Virus record (IMG/VR): IMGVR_UViG_3300042356_000868 | Location: 1-31,838 of that record | Strand: one strand, 5' to 3' | Length of the DNA: 31,838 bases | Source of the DNA: a virus | Shown: positions 5,819 through 12,984 of the stretch, piece by piece | Numbering within the stretch: position 1 is the first letter of the stretch | Layout of the letters: every line of letters begins with the position of its first letter | The notes under the pieces: model-generated | The model's input: only the letters and a program-made list of their open reading frames with translations | Databases searched by the model: none | Told to the model about the DNA's origin: nothing | Program-made: the position numbers and the translations under genes

Positions 5819-6088
5819 ATGGAAAAAGTAGTAACAATATCTTTGGAAACAAATAGTGAACAAAGAACCGAATGTTATTCAAATAATTTTGACTTTGATA
5901 GTGATAATTTCTGCATTCAAGATATACTTACTATCACTTGTGAAAATTTAAAAAAAGCGTTTGGAATAAACGATGACGATGTTATTAAATTGCTTGGTTC
6001 ATCCAAGGAATTTTATGAATTAAAGCGTAAAGCAGAACATGAAGAGAATTACCCTTCAATGTTAAGACATAAACCCAAAGGTAATTAA
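5819..6088 (+). CDS. Hypothetical 89-aa AT-rich protein
   Basis: Starts at ACCATGG two bases after the previous stop and ends two bases before the next ACCATGG start, so it sits tightly in an operon. Acidic first half (FDFDSDNFCIQDILTI), helical second half (ENLKKAFGINDDDVIKLLG) ending in a basic tail. Lower GC than its neighbours. No recognisable domain. Confidence 0.6.
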   Translation: MEKVVTISLETNSEQRTECYSNNFDFDSDNFCIQDILTITCENLKKAFGINDDDVIKLLGSSKEFYELKRKAEHEENYPSMLRHKPKGN

Positions 6089-6090
6089 CC

Positions 6091-6969
6091 ATGGAAACAA
6101 CCAAGCACGGACGTAACATCGTTTCAATTCGATGCAAAGACGGAGACCAGTTCTTACTGCTATCCGACCTTCACTTCGATCACCCGAAATGTCGACGTGA
6201 CCTACTCCAAGATCACATCGAGAAAGCCATTAACCTGGGAGCGAAAATCCTAATCAATGGTGACTTCTTTTGTATCATGCAAGGAAAGTACGACAAACGT
6301 GCGAGCAAAGACGATATTCGCCCCGAGCATCAAGGCGGGAATTACTTTGACTTGGTTGTTAACGAAGCTGTTGAATGGTGGGCAAAATATGCCGACCATT
6401 TACTTTTTGTAGGGTACGGTAACCATGAAACGGCAGTAAGCAAGCGCCACGAAATAGACCTAACAGAGCGGTTTGTTTCTTTGCTGAATTACAAGACGGG
6501 ATCGAAGGTTCTGAATGGTGGGTATGCAGGTTGGATTGTGTTTAACGTGTATCGAAGAGACGATGCCAAAACATACCTTAACTTCAAAGTGAAATACCAC
6601 CATGGCCACGGAGGCGGTGGAGTGGTAACGAAGGGAGTAATCCAACACCAACGGATGGGCGCACAAGTTGACGGTGCCGATGTTCTTTGGATGGGTCACG
6701 TGCACGAATTGTACCACCACATCAATATCAAAGAAGCATTGGGAGGAGTTGCGCCTTACGAAATTAAACAGCGAATCCAACACGATATTAGAACGTCAAC
6801 CTACAAAGACGAGTTTACGGACGGAGCTTTTGGTTGGCATATCGAACGGGGTGCGTATGGTAAACCAATCGGAGGGTATTTAATGCGGTTAAATTACGTT
6901 CGTGATAGGAAGGAGAAAGAGCGTAATTATATCAACCCCGATTTTCAAGCGATTTATTCAAACATTTAA
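6091..6969 (+). CDS. Calcineurin-like metallophosphoesterase
   Basis: The 292-residue protein shows the ordered metal-binding motifs of the family: DLHFD (residues 26-30), NGDFF (56-60), GNHE (110-113), YHHGHG (169-174) and MGHVHELY (201-208). These bind two metal ions and hydrolyse phosphomono- or diesters. Phage members may act on nucleic acid ends, cyclic nucleotides or protein phosphates; the substrate cannot be read from sequence. Active-site residues are all present, so it should be active. It overlaps no neighbour and precedes the candidate single-strand-binding gene by four bases, hinting at a role in DNA metabolism. Confidence 0.85.
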   Translation: METTKHGRNIVSIRCKDGDQFLLLSDLHFDHPKCRRDLLQDHIEKAINLGAKILINGDFFCIMQGKYDKRASKDDIRPEHQGGNYFDLVVNEAVEWWAKYADHLLFVGYGNHETAVSKRHEIDLTERFVSLLNYKTGSKVLNGGYAGWIVFNVYRRDDAKTYLNFKVKYHHGHGGGGVVTKGVIQHQRMGAQVDGADVLWMGHVHELYHHINIKEALGGVAPYEIKQRIQHDIRTSTYKDEFTDGAFGWHIERGAYGKPIGGYLMRLNYVRDRKEKERNYINPDFQAIYSNI

Positions 6970-6973
6970 AAAT

Positions 6974-7255
6974 ATGGAAAACGAAAAGTATGTAGGCAAA
7001 GGTTGGGCGAACCAGTACGGTGTGAAGGTTCAACTGAAAAAACAAGATTTGCTCGATTTACCCACCAACCAATACGGCGATATTGAAGTGTTTGTAGGTC
7101 AACGCAAAGAGCAAGACCAAAAGAGCAAAGCAACCCATTGGGTGAAATGGAAGGCCAAGGACGGAGAGCAACCAAGGAAAGCACCGAGCGAAATTAACCC
7201 TGCACTCGAAAAGCATGGGTACAAGCAGGACGAGTTCGACGGGTTACCATTTTAA
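6974..7255 (+). CDS. Candidate single-stranded DNA-binding protein (SSB-like tail)
   Basis: I choose ATG 6974 (93 residues), since the frame open to 6902 overlaps the metallophosphoesterase. The body is small, basic and beta-rich (YVGKGWANQYGVKVQLKKQD, GDIEVFVGQRK, ATHWVKWKAKDG). It ends QDEFDGLPF, very like the acidic C-terminal tip of bacterial SSB proteins (DDDIPF or DDLPF) that docks repair and replication partners. The combination suggests a phage ssDNA-binding protein. I cannot identify a canonical OB-fold sequence, so the call rests on size, charge, tail and DNA-metabolism neighbours. Confidence 0.45.
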   Translation: MENEKYVGKGWANQYGVKVQLKKQDLLDLPTNQYGDIEVFVGQRKEQDQKSKATHWVKWKAKDGEQPRKAPSEINPALEKHGYKQDEFDGLPF

Positions 7256-7277
7256 AAAATCCCATTAAATAAGTATG
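7244..7277 (+). promoter_or_regulatory. Phage-specific promoter-like motif, copy 1
   Basis: TTACCATTTT (7244-7253), seven bases, then CCCATTAAATAAGTATG (7261-7277), ending with the start codon of the sigma-like gene. The same two-part motif recurs before 12414, 19197 and 21405. Its upstream part overlaps the end of the preceding gene. If it is read by the phage sigma-like factor, this copy would allow autoregulation. Confidence 0.6.
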
Positions 7278-7787
7278 CATCCACTCATTCACGACGTACT
7301 CCAACATCAAAGTTATCGCAAGGCGTGTTACGACTTGGTGCGGGGTACGTTTGAGGATGGGGAAGACCTTTACCAAGAAATGTTATTGGCACTACTTGAA
7401 AAGGGCGATAAAAAGTTGTGGGAGGTGTGGCACTCGGGTGGGCATCGTTGGTACGTCCTTGGGTTGATTTATCGGCTGTTCCTCGGCAAAGGTTCTTTGT
7501 GGGATCAGAAGTACCGTGATAGGTTGGTTCGTGTTGACTTCGATTGGGAGCGTGCGCAGGTGGTTGCGGAAATCTACGACCATGAGCAAGACCAACGGGA
7601 AAGCTACAACACGGAGCGGATTCAAGAAGCCTTGGAGGAGTTGCACTGGTACGATAAAAACCTATTCATGGTTTACGTTGAAAGCAAGAACATGAGAAGG
7701 ATAAGCACGACCACGACCATTCCATACAACTCGGTGAGGCTTACAATCAACAAAGTGAAAAACAAGTTAAAAGGAAAGTTAAGATGA
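7275..7787 (+). CDS. Sigma-70-like RNA polymerase sigma factor
   Basis: A 170-residue protein with the plan of a small sigma factor: residues ~16-42 (KACYDLVRGTFEDGEDLYQE plus LLAL) resemble region 2, and 115-165 resemble region 4. The latter has a helix-turn-helix in which SKNMRRISTTTTIPYNSVRL replaces the usual recognition helix pattern, followed by a basic end KVKNKLKGKLR. Such proteins redirect host RNA polymerase to phage promoters. The gene is preceded by copy 1 of a repeated motif that also precedes structural modules, consistent with control of middle or late genes. The next gene overlaps by ATGA. Region 2 is short and divergent, so the call is probable rather than certain. Confidence 0.65.
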   Translation: MHPLIHDVLQHQSYRKACYDLVRGTFEDGEDLYQEMLLALLEKGDKKLWEVWHSGGHRWYVLGLIYRLFLGKGSLWDQKYRDRLVRVDFDWERAQVVAEIYDHEQDQRESYNTERIQEALEELHWYDKNLFMVYVESKNMRRISTTTTIPYNSVRLTINKVKNKLKGKLR

Positions 7788-8035
7788 TTCAATTGATTAT
7801 AGCATCCGTAATGGGTGCGAGTTTAGGGGTAACGATTACCAAGTTAACGGGCATCGGTGATAAGGTAGGGTTCAAGCCGTTCAACTGCTTCGTATGTTTG
7901 TCGTTTTGGAGTGGGGTATTGTTTTACGTTATTGGACAAGATTTGTCCATTTACCAAACATACGTGTATTCGGTTGGTGCAGGGTTCACGGCTTCCATCT
8001 TTGCGTACTTTTTGATTGATAGGATTTACCGATGA
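7784..8035 (+). CDS. Small membrane protein with three hydrophobic segments
   Basis: Eighty-three residues overlapping the sigma-like gene by four bases. Hydrophobic spans at about 1-20 (MIQLIIASVMGASLGVTITK), 40-52 (SFWSGVLFYVIG) and 60-80 (VGAGFTASIFAYFLIDRI). Between the first two is KPFNCFVCLSFW, whose CxxC-like pair in a KPFNCxxCLSFW context recurs in small phage membrane proteins. It is far from the probable holins, so a lysis role is unlikely. Function unknown. Confidence 0.6.
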   Translation: MIQLIIASVMGASLGVTITKLTGIGDKVGFKPFNCFVCLSFWSGVLFYVIGQDLSIYQTYVYSVGAGFTASIFAYFLIDRIYR

Positions 8036-8226
8036 CTACCCCAAGCCACTATCAAAAGAAGGTGCAACCGATTGACCTGATCGAAGCGTTTGATTTGAAC
8101 TTCAACCTCGGAAACGTGGTTAAGTACGTTAGCAGGGCGGGGAAAAAGGGGGATGCGTACCAAGATTTAGAAAAAGCGTTTTACTATCTAAAAAGAGAAA
8201 TGGAAAAATATGAAACTGATAAATAA
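8032..8226 (+). CDS. DUF3310 family protein (SaV-like)
   Basis: Sixty-four residues with the clear DUF3310 signature: SHYQKKVQPIDLIEAFDLN (5-23), then FNLGNVVKYVSRAGKKG (24-40) and DLEKAFYYLKREMEKY (45-60). Members are common in phages and are often annotated as nucleotide kinase-like or SaV-like proteins, although the biochemical role is not established. Starts by ATGA overlap with the membrane protein; the next gene overlaps its end by 17 bases. Confidence 0.85.
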   Translation: MTTPSHYQKKVQPIDLIEAFDLNFNLGNVVKYVSRAGKKGDAYQDLEKAFYYLKREMEKYETDK

Positions 8227-8536
8227 CATAACCGACGAACAGATTAAGCGGTTAGAACCGTTGTACCCAAAATGGGTGCAGTTCAAGAATGAAAAGACTT
8301 TGCGCCTTGTACCCGACCAAGTTGCTATCATGGGGCAGGTATGGAGCGAGGTGATGAATAAGCGATGGGCTGGCGGTTGTCAAGCGTGCACGGTCAACGC
8401 ATTCAGTCAAGTGATGAGTTTGTACGATGCGGAACTAGACCGACGTTTTAAAGCGCAACACGAACCAAAGGAAGAACCAATTAAACAAACCACCGATGCC
8501 ACTACCAAAAAGAGAACAAGACGAATCAAAGGTTGA
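8210..8536 (+). CDS. Hypothetical protein
   Basis: The 108-residue protein has a helical N-terminal half (NITDEQIKRLEPLYPKWVQF), a middle segment WAGGCQACTVNAFSQVMS with a CxxC, and a long basic Lys/Arg/Thr tail (TTDATTKKRTRRIKG). Its tail is encoded by DNA that also starts the next gene in another frame (41-base overlap), so the tail may be less constrained. No known domain. Confidence 0.6.
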   Translation: MKLINNITDEQIKRLEPLYPKWVQFKNEKTLRLVPDQVAIMGQVWSEVMNKRWAGGCQACTVNAFSQVMSLYDAELDRRFKAQHEPKEEPIKQTTDATTKKRTRRIKG

Positions 8537-8948
8537 TTTCCTCGATCGTTGTATGAGCAACACGGTTATGAAATCGGAGTACCCCGATAGCATCCAGCGT
8601 TTGGCGGTGTGCAATGCTTTGAACCGAAAGGAAAGCTACCAAAAGTTTGAAAGCTACAACGACTACCCGAAGGCGGTTAGCAATAACGCAAAGCGTGGTA
8701 TTGAACTAAACGAAAAAGAGGGTAACAAATGTGCGACCCAAGTCGGTAAGGTTAGGGCGCAACAACTGGCAAATGGTGAGCCGTTAAGCGTTTCCACGAT
8801 TAAACGGATGTACTCGTATTTGAGCCGTGCGAAACCGTATTATGAAACGGGTACGCCTTCCGATTGCGGTTATATTTCCTACCTTCTTTGGGGTGGTTTA
8901 GCGGGGTTACGTTGGAGCGAATCAAAGTTGAAGGAGTTAGGATTATGA
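8496..8948 (+). CDS. Conserved phage protein, probable capsid- or packaging-associated
   Basis: A 150-residue protein of two parts. Residues 1-48 (PLPKREQDESKVDFLDRCMS, then a cluster ending AVCNALNRK) resemble a short domain seen in phage head-region proteins. Residues ~55-150 (YPKAVSNNAKRGIELNEKEG, CATQVGKVRAQQLANGEPLS, VSTIKRMYSYLSRAKPYY, GGLAGLRWSESKLKELGL) resemble a repeatedly observed domain attached to phage prohead proteases or head proteins in Bacteroidota phages. I recognise these patterns but no proven function. Its position three genes before the terminases fits a DNA-packaging or head role. Confidence 0.55.
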   Translation: MPLPKREQDESKVDFLDRCMSNTVMKSEYPDSIQRLAVCNALNRKESYQKFESYNDYPKAVSNNAKRGIELNEKEGNKCATQVGKVRAQQLANGEPLSVSTIKRMYSYLSRAKPYYETGTPSDCGYISYLLWGGLAGLRWSESKLKELGL

Positions 8949-9133
8949 GCGATCAACCCAACGTAATTGATGAAGCCATTGGGGCGGTTCAGTTGTACAG
9001 CGAAATCGCAGGTTTGCTGATTGATATTTTGCACACGGCCGATGCGGTAAGCGTTGGTGGTTCTGCTGATTATGAATTGAAGTTGATGTGCATCACCAAA
9101 TTGAAGGCAATCGTTGAAAAAATTGAAGTGTAA
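8945..9133 (+). CDS. Hypothetical 62-aa protein
   Basis: ATG 8945 overlaps the previous stop by ATGA, and the stop overlaps the next ATG (TAATG), so translation is well supported; the longer frame to 8864 is inside the previous gene. Helical throughout (DEAIGAVQLYSEIAGLLIDI, ELKLMCITKLKAIVEKIEV). No family recognised. Confidence 0.6.
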   Translation: MSDQPNVIDEAIGAVQLYSEIAGLLIDILHTADAVSVGGSADYELKLMCITKLKAIVEKIEV

Positions 9134-9582
9134 TGCCACGGGGAGAGAATTTCAAAAATAAAGAGGTAGCAAAGAAGCACGGCTTTGGAGCGCACCCCGA
9201 AAACATCAACCGCAATGGAAGACCACGGGCGTTGAGAAACGTTATCAAAGACGTTTTCATGGAAGAGTTTGACATTACGCTTTCAGCAAGTCAAGCCAAT
9301 GATATGATTATGGCAATGCTTTGCATGACTGAAAAACAAGTTAGCGATTTGGGCGAACGTGAGGACGTTCCCTTTTGGTTGAAGATGATTTCAAAGAAAA
9401 TGGAGCGTGATATGAGCCGAGGTTCTGTTCACTTGATGGAAGTTCTTTTCGATAGGGTTTACGGAAAGCCGAAGGAAACGGTTGACACTACCGTATCCAT
9501 GCCACAAGCTGAAATCAAAGTGGGCGTGATTAAAAGCGATGTTGGTTTAGCTGATTCCGAGGATGCAATAATTTTGGATTGA
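9133..9582 (+). CDS. terS: Probable terminase small subunit
   Basis: The 149-residue protein lies directly before the large terminase, with the stop and next start overlapping as TGATG. The N-terminal segment has the GRPRALRNVIKD arrangement (residues 29-40) often seen in small terminases of Bacteroidota phages. A central helical part (LSASQANDMIMAMLCMTEKQ) is followed by RGSVHLMEVLFDRVYGKPKE near 96-116. It would recognise phage DNA and regulate the large subunit ATPase/nuclease. Assignment depends on position and the general pattern rather than a catalytic motif. Confidence 0.65.
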   Translation: MPRGENFKNKEVAKKHGFGAHPENINRNGRPRALRNVIKDVFMEEFDITLSASQANDMIMAMLCMTEKQVSDLGEREDVPFWLKMISKKMERDMSRGSVHLMEVLFDRVYGKPKETVDTTVSMPQAEIKVGVIKSDVGLADSEDAIILD

Positions 9583-9941
9583 TGTTTCAGACTTCGGTAA
9601 TATTTGAGCGCAATTACAATTCAATTGCCGAGGTGGTGGTGAACCAAGGGGGGACTTCTTGTTTCCACCCTGATACAATGATTGTAACAAAAGATGGTAA
9701 TAAACTAATTTCACAAATTCAAAATGGTGATATTGTTTTATCGTACAATGAAACAACGAAAGAGAATGAATGGAAGGTAGTTACTGATACGTTTAAATAT
9801 CTAAACACAAAACCAACTATTCGTATAAAATTAAAGAATGGTAAAGAAATAATTTGCACGGAAGATCATAAGTTTTTTTTCAAGGGGGGTTGGGTTTCTG
9901 TAAAACATATCGTATCTTGTATACATGAAACAAATCCCTAA
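9582..9941 (+). CDS. terL: Large terminase N-extein with N-half of split intein
   Basis: Starts at ATG 9582 (overlapping the small terminase stop); TTG 9579 also opens the frame. Residues 1-26 are the terminase N terminus ending NQGGTS. Residues 27-119 are the N half of an intein: block A CFHPDTMIVTKDGNKLISQI with catalytic Cys27 (9660-9662), GDIVLSYNE, and block B CTEDHKFF with the T-x-x-H motif (93-96). The frame ends at 9939-9941. The intein breaks the Walker A motif exactly: GGTS here joins SGKT in the gene at 10425. Splicing, in trans or after frameshifting, is required to make an ATPase. The intein DNA is more AT-rich than the terminase. Confidence 0.85.
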   Translation: MFQTSVIFERNYNSIAEVVVNQGGTSCFHPDTMIVTKDGNKLISQIQNGDIVLSYNETTKENEWKVVTDTFKYLNTKPTIRIKLKNGKEIICTEDHKFFFKGGWVSVKHIVSCIHETNP

Positions 9942-10440
9942 ATTCTCTCGTTATTGCCTAGATGAGCAAGGAAACATTTATTCTACCAATTACAAAAACA
10001 CTGGTAAGATTAAGATTTTAAAGCCAGCACCTCAAAAAGATGGTTATCTAAAAACCATGATTTTGGGTGATGATGGTAAGTATTTAAGCAAGTCAATTCA
10101 TAAGTTGATGGCTAATACATATTTTGGGGAACATAAAGGACTCCAAGTCAATCATAAAAATGGCATTAAAACAGATAATTCGTTAAGCAACCTTGAATTA
10201 TGTACTGCAAGTGATAATATAAAACACGCTTTTCGAAATGGTTTAATGAAGCCAAAAAGAGGTGAGTTAAACGGAATGAGTAAACTAACCAAAGAACAAG
10301 TTAAAGAAATTAGGGATTATGTAGCTAATTTCCAAGGAAGGTATTACGGGCGTAAGGCATTGGCTGAAAAGTATGGTATTAGTGAAGCGCATTTAAAAGA
10401 TATTGTAAACAGACGCAGGGATATATGGATGGAGTGTTGA
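9925..10440 (+). CDS. HNH homing endonuclease between intein halves
   Basis: A 171-residue protein in a different frame, overlapping the N-half ORF by 17 bases and the C-half ORF by 16. Residues 8-70 (YCLDEQGNIYSTNYKNTGKI) resemble a NUMOD-type DNA-binding segment. 75-105 form the HNH_3 core, with VNHKNG (75-80) and NSLSNLELCTASDNIKHAF. 116-168 hold a helix-turn-helix (LTKEQVKEIRDYV, RKALAEKYGISEAHLKDIVN). Such enzymes cut intein-free alleles and spread the element by repair. Encoding it as a separate gene between split intein halves is the 'fractured gene' layout described for some phages. No Shine-Dalgarno is seen before its ATG. Confidence 0.85.
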   Translation: MKQIPKFSRYCLDEQGNIYSTNYKNTGKIKILKPAPQKDGYLKTMILGDDGKYLSKSIHKLMANTYFGEHKGLQVNHKNGIKTDNSLSNLELCTASDNIKHAFRNGLMKPKRGELNGMSKLTKEQVKEIRDYVANFQGRYYGRKALAEKYGISEAHLKDIVNRRRDIWMEC

Positions 10441-11636
10441 ATATAGAAGACATTGAAAGTTGGGAGTACGTAGAATGTGATTATGTACACGATTTTACCG
10501 TACAAGACAATCATTGTTACTATATTCATGCAGGAAAGGATATTTTAGTCCATAATTCTGGTAAAACTTACTCGATCCTCCAAGTCCTTTGCTTGAAAGC
10601 CATTGAACAACCCGACCAAGTTATTAGCGTGGTAGGTCAGGACGTGCCGAACTTGAAGAGCGGTGCGCTCCGAGATATGCAGTCAATCGTTGCGAGTTCT
10701 ACGGATATTCAGAGTTGGATAAAAGGGTACAATGCGAGCGATCGTATCTTTACATTCCACAACGGGTCAATCATTGAGTTTAAAAGCTACCAAGATTCCC
10801 AAGATGCAAAGAGCGGAAAGCGTGACTACTTCTTCCTGAATGAAGCGAACGGGATAAGCTTTGAGATTTATTCCGAACTTGCAATGCGTACCAAGAAGAA
10901 GGTGTACATTGATTACAACCCGAATGCTCGTTTTTGGGTGCATGATAAGTTGATAGGCAAAGAGGGAACGGAGTTGATTATTTCAGACCACCGACACAAC
11001 CCATTCCTTCCCGAGATCATTCGCAAAAAGATCGAAGCGTTACGTGAGGACGACGAAGAACTTTGGAAGGTTTACGCCCGTGGGGTAACTGGTAAAATTG
11101 AAGGGTTGATTTACCGCAATTGGGGAACGATTGGCACGATACCAACGGAAGCGCAATTGATTGGCATGGGGTTAGACTTTGGATTTACCAACGATCCAAC
11201 CGCCTGCGTGATGGTGTACCGATACAATGGTGAGTTAATTATTGACGAACTTTTATACCTTAAAGGGTACACAAATCAGGATATTGGCCAATTCTTTACC
11301 CAATCGGGTATAAATAAGAGCGTTTCAATTATTGCCGATTCAGCAGAACCCAAGTCAATCGAGGAACTTAGGCGCATGGGTTGGAGAGTTGAGGGTGCCA
11401 ATAAAGGGAAAGATAGCATACTAAATGGCATCGATATATTGAAACGATTTAGGTTTAGCGTAACGAGTAGGAGCTCGAACCTAATCAAAGAATTGAACGC
11501 CTACAAGTGGAAGGAAAAAGATGGGAACGCTACCAACGTACCCATTGACTCATTCAACCACGGGATGGATGCTTTGAGGTATTTAGCATTGAATAAATTA
11601 GCAGAAAAAAACAGAGGTATTTATGGCATCAAATAA
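10425..11636 (+). CDS. terL: C-half of split intein fused to large terminase ATPase/nuclease
   Basis: Residues 1-44 are the intein C half, with block F (VHDFTVQDNHCYYIHAGKD) and terminal HN (43-44); Ser45 is the +1 splice residue. Then comes the terminase: SGKT (45-48, rest of Walker A), Walker B YFFLNEA (135-141), and the RNase H-like nuclease with acidic residues D251 (LDFGFT), D305 (ADSAEP) and D382 (FNHGMDALRY). All catalytic residues are present, so after splicing the motor should be functional. The reading frame is the same as that of the N half (both start at positions divisible by three), with the endonuclease gene inserted between. The next gene overlaps by 14 bases. Confidence 0.9.
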   Translation: MDGVLNIEDIESWEYVECDYVHDFTVQDNHCYYIHAGKDILVHNSGKTYSILQVLCLKAIEQPDQVISVVGQDVPNLKSGALRDMQSIVASSTDIQSWIKGYNASDRIFTFHNGSIIEFKSYQDSQDAKSGKRDYFFLNEANGISFEIYSELAMRTKKKVYIDYNPNARFWVHDKLIGKEGTELIISDHRHNPFLPEIIRKKIEALREDDEELWKVYARGVTGKIEGLIYRNWGTIGTIPTEAQLIGMGLDFGFTNDPTACVMVYRYNGELIIDELLYLKGYTNQDIGQFFTQSGINKSVSIIADSAEPKSIEELRRMGWRVEGANKGKDSILNGIDILKRFRFSVTSRSSNLIKELNAYKWKEKDGNATNVPIDSFNHGMDALRYLALNKLAEKNRGIYGIK

Positions 11637-12237
11637 CATTTGGAAGAAACTAACGGTAAGGCAATACCAACTTTTGATCAATCTAACTCACTTGGATGGT
11701 TGGGAGTATATGCGCTCCGTTGTTGCTATCGTGGAAAATAACGGGTTCGATGCGGTTGACAATTACACACCGATTGAACTACGTAACCGATACGAAGCGA
11801 TTGCAAAGCAGTTGAACACCGAACCTTACAAACCATTCAAGAACTTTGTTAAGGTGAACGGAAAGCGTTATTATGTAACCCGTTTCTTTGATGAAATCAC
11901 CACGGCTCAATACGTTGAGTTAGGCGAATGGACAAAGGACAAAGAAAAGAGCATTGATAACTTGCACCTTTGCGTTGCATCGCTTTTGCGTGAGTGCCGA
12001 TTCGGTTGGTTCGCAAAGAAGTACGATGGTAAGTTACACGCTAAAAGGGCGAAGGACGTACAGGAAAAGATGTTAGCAGTTGAGGCACTTGGTTTGTCCG
12101 CTTTTTTTTTGGGCAGTTGGTTGAGGTTACTCGAAGATTTACCAACCTATTTGGACAAGCAGTTGAGGGAGTTGACGAAGGAGATGGAAGACCTGACCTC
12201 GGCACGGGATTTACCGAACGCTACGGATGGATCGTAG
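11623..12237 (+). CDS. Probable tail assembly chaperone (zero-frame product)
   Basis: The 204-residue protein starts 14 bases before the terminase stop. It is helix-rich (KKLTVRQYQLLINLTHL, PIELRNRYEAIAKQL) and ends DLPNATDGS. Near residue 160 it passes through FFL coded by nine T (12102-12110), where a second ORF in the -1 frame begins. In many siphoviruses a G-like chaperone and a longer GT-like fusion are made from such a slippery site and wrap the tape measure during tail assembly. Here the tape measure is four genes downstream rather than adjacent, which weakens the match. The frameshift itself is inferred. Confidence 0.5.
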   Translation: MASNNIWKKLTVRQYQLLINLTHLDGWEYMRSVVAIVENNGFDAVDNYTPIELRNRYEAIAKQLNTEPYKPFKNFVKVNGKRYYVTRFFDEITTAQYVELGEWTKDKEKSIDNLHLCVASLLRECRFGWFAKKYDGKLHAKRAKDVQEKMLAVEALGLSAFFLGSWLRLLEDLPTYLDKQLRELTKEMEDLTSARDLPNATDGS

Positions 12238-12386
12238 TTGTTGATAGGCTTGCAGGAAACGACGTGTTGAAATGGGATGCGATTTTTGAACTGCCAGCGA
12301 TCGAGTTCCTGAATTATGCGAGTTACCAAGTAGAGAAAAGCAAGCATGAAGCGTTTGAGGTAAAACGGCAATCGAAGTTAAGGTAA
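12102..12386 (+). CDS. -1 frame extension of the tail chaperone
   Basis: This frame has no good start of its own (only TTG at 12117) but stays open across the T9 run and ends 149 bases beyond the zero-frame stop. Slipping back one base at the T run would join it to the first ~160 residues, giving a fusion of about 250. The extension ends with RYGWIVVVDRLAGNDVLKWD and FLNYASYQVEKSKHEAFEVK, a typical conserved C-terminal tail-chaperone-like segment. Its protein-like composition downstream of the zero-frame stop supports real translation. Confidence 0.5.
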   Translation, partial: FFFGQLVEVTRRFTNLFGQAVEGVDEGDGRPDLGTGFTERYGWIVVVDRLAGNDVLKWDAIFELPAIEFLNYASYQVEKSKHEAFEVKRQSKLR

Positions 12387-12416
12387 CATTTTGCAATTGC
12401 CCATTTAATAAGTATG
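12384..12416 (+). promoter_or_regulatory. Phage-specific promoter-like motif, copy 2
   Basis: TAACATTTT (12384-12392), seven bases, then CCCATTTAATAAGTATG (12400-12416), overlapping the start codon of the tail completion gene at 12414. It begins at the end of the chaperone frameshift ORF and precedes the tail block. Confidence 0.6.
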
Positions 12417-12983
12417 GCATTTATCGAGTTTCAAGATGTTAGCGGATCATTCAAAGCAGGCATTGAAGACATTGGCACTGGCAATGTTGATCTTGCGTTT
12501 GAGGGCGTTGAGAAAGAAATCGTTGATTGGTGCAATGAGCAAATCAAATTATTCAGAGACAAGATAGATTCCAACAAAAGCCGTGCGACTGGTAACCTTC
12601 AACAGGGTTTAGTGGTTGCACCTATTAAGCGTTTCGGCAAAGATTACGCAGTTGAAATCGAAGCACCGACTTATTGGAAGCTATTGGAGTACGGACAAAA
12701 GGGAACGCAGGAAAGCACGAAAGCACCGAACAGTCCATTCACGGTAAAGGAATACCCAAGGTTGGAGGATATGGTTAAGTGGGTTCAGTTCAAAGCACTT
12801 GCAAGCGGAAAGAAGGATGTTTACTCGTTTGCTTCACGGGTTAGGCGTTCCATCTACAAGAAGGGTACTTACGCCCATCCATTCGTACAACCAACACTTA
12901 CAGAAAACAGATTAAATGATTTAACGCAACGGGTAGCAGAAATGACCGCCCAAGCGTTTACGGCAGTTTTACTCCCTGATTGA
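12414..12983 (+). CDS. HK97 gp10-like tail completion protein
   Basis: A 189-residue protein of the gp10/tail-completion type. It has an early stretch NKSRATGNLQQGLVVAPIKR (residues ~59-78), VEIEAPTYWKLLEYGQKGTQ (the Y-W-x-x-LEYGtxG pattern, ~82-101), and YAHPFVQPTLTENRLNDLTQ near the C terminus (the PF.qPal motif). These proteins cap or join the tail tube at the head side. The start codon forms the end of a repeated promoter-like motif. Two bases separate it from the next gene. Confidence 0.6.
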   Translation: MAFIEFQDVSGSFKAGIEDIGTGNVDLAFEGVEKEIVDWCNEQIKLFRDKIDSNKSRATGNLQQGLVVAPIKRFGKDYAVEIEAPTYWKLLEYGQKGTQESTKAPNSPFTVKEYPRLEDMVKWVQFKALASGKKDVYSFASRVRRSIYKKGTYAHPFVQPTLTENRLNDLTQRVAEMTAQAFTAVLLPD

Positions 12984-12984
12984 T

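Noticed and set aside
9925-9941. Sequencing frameshift explaining the broken terminase
   Set aside because: The N and C halves are in the same frame and the HNH gene has its own good start and stop with short overlaps at both ends, so a single-base error would not restore one continuous ORF; two compensating events would be needed.
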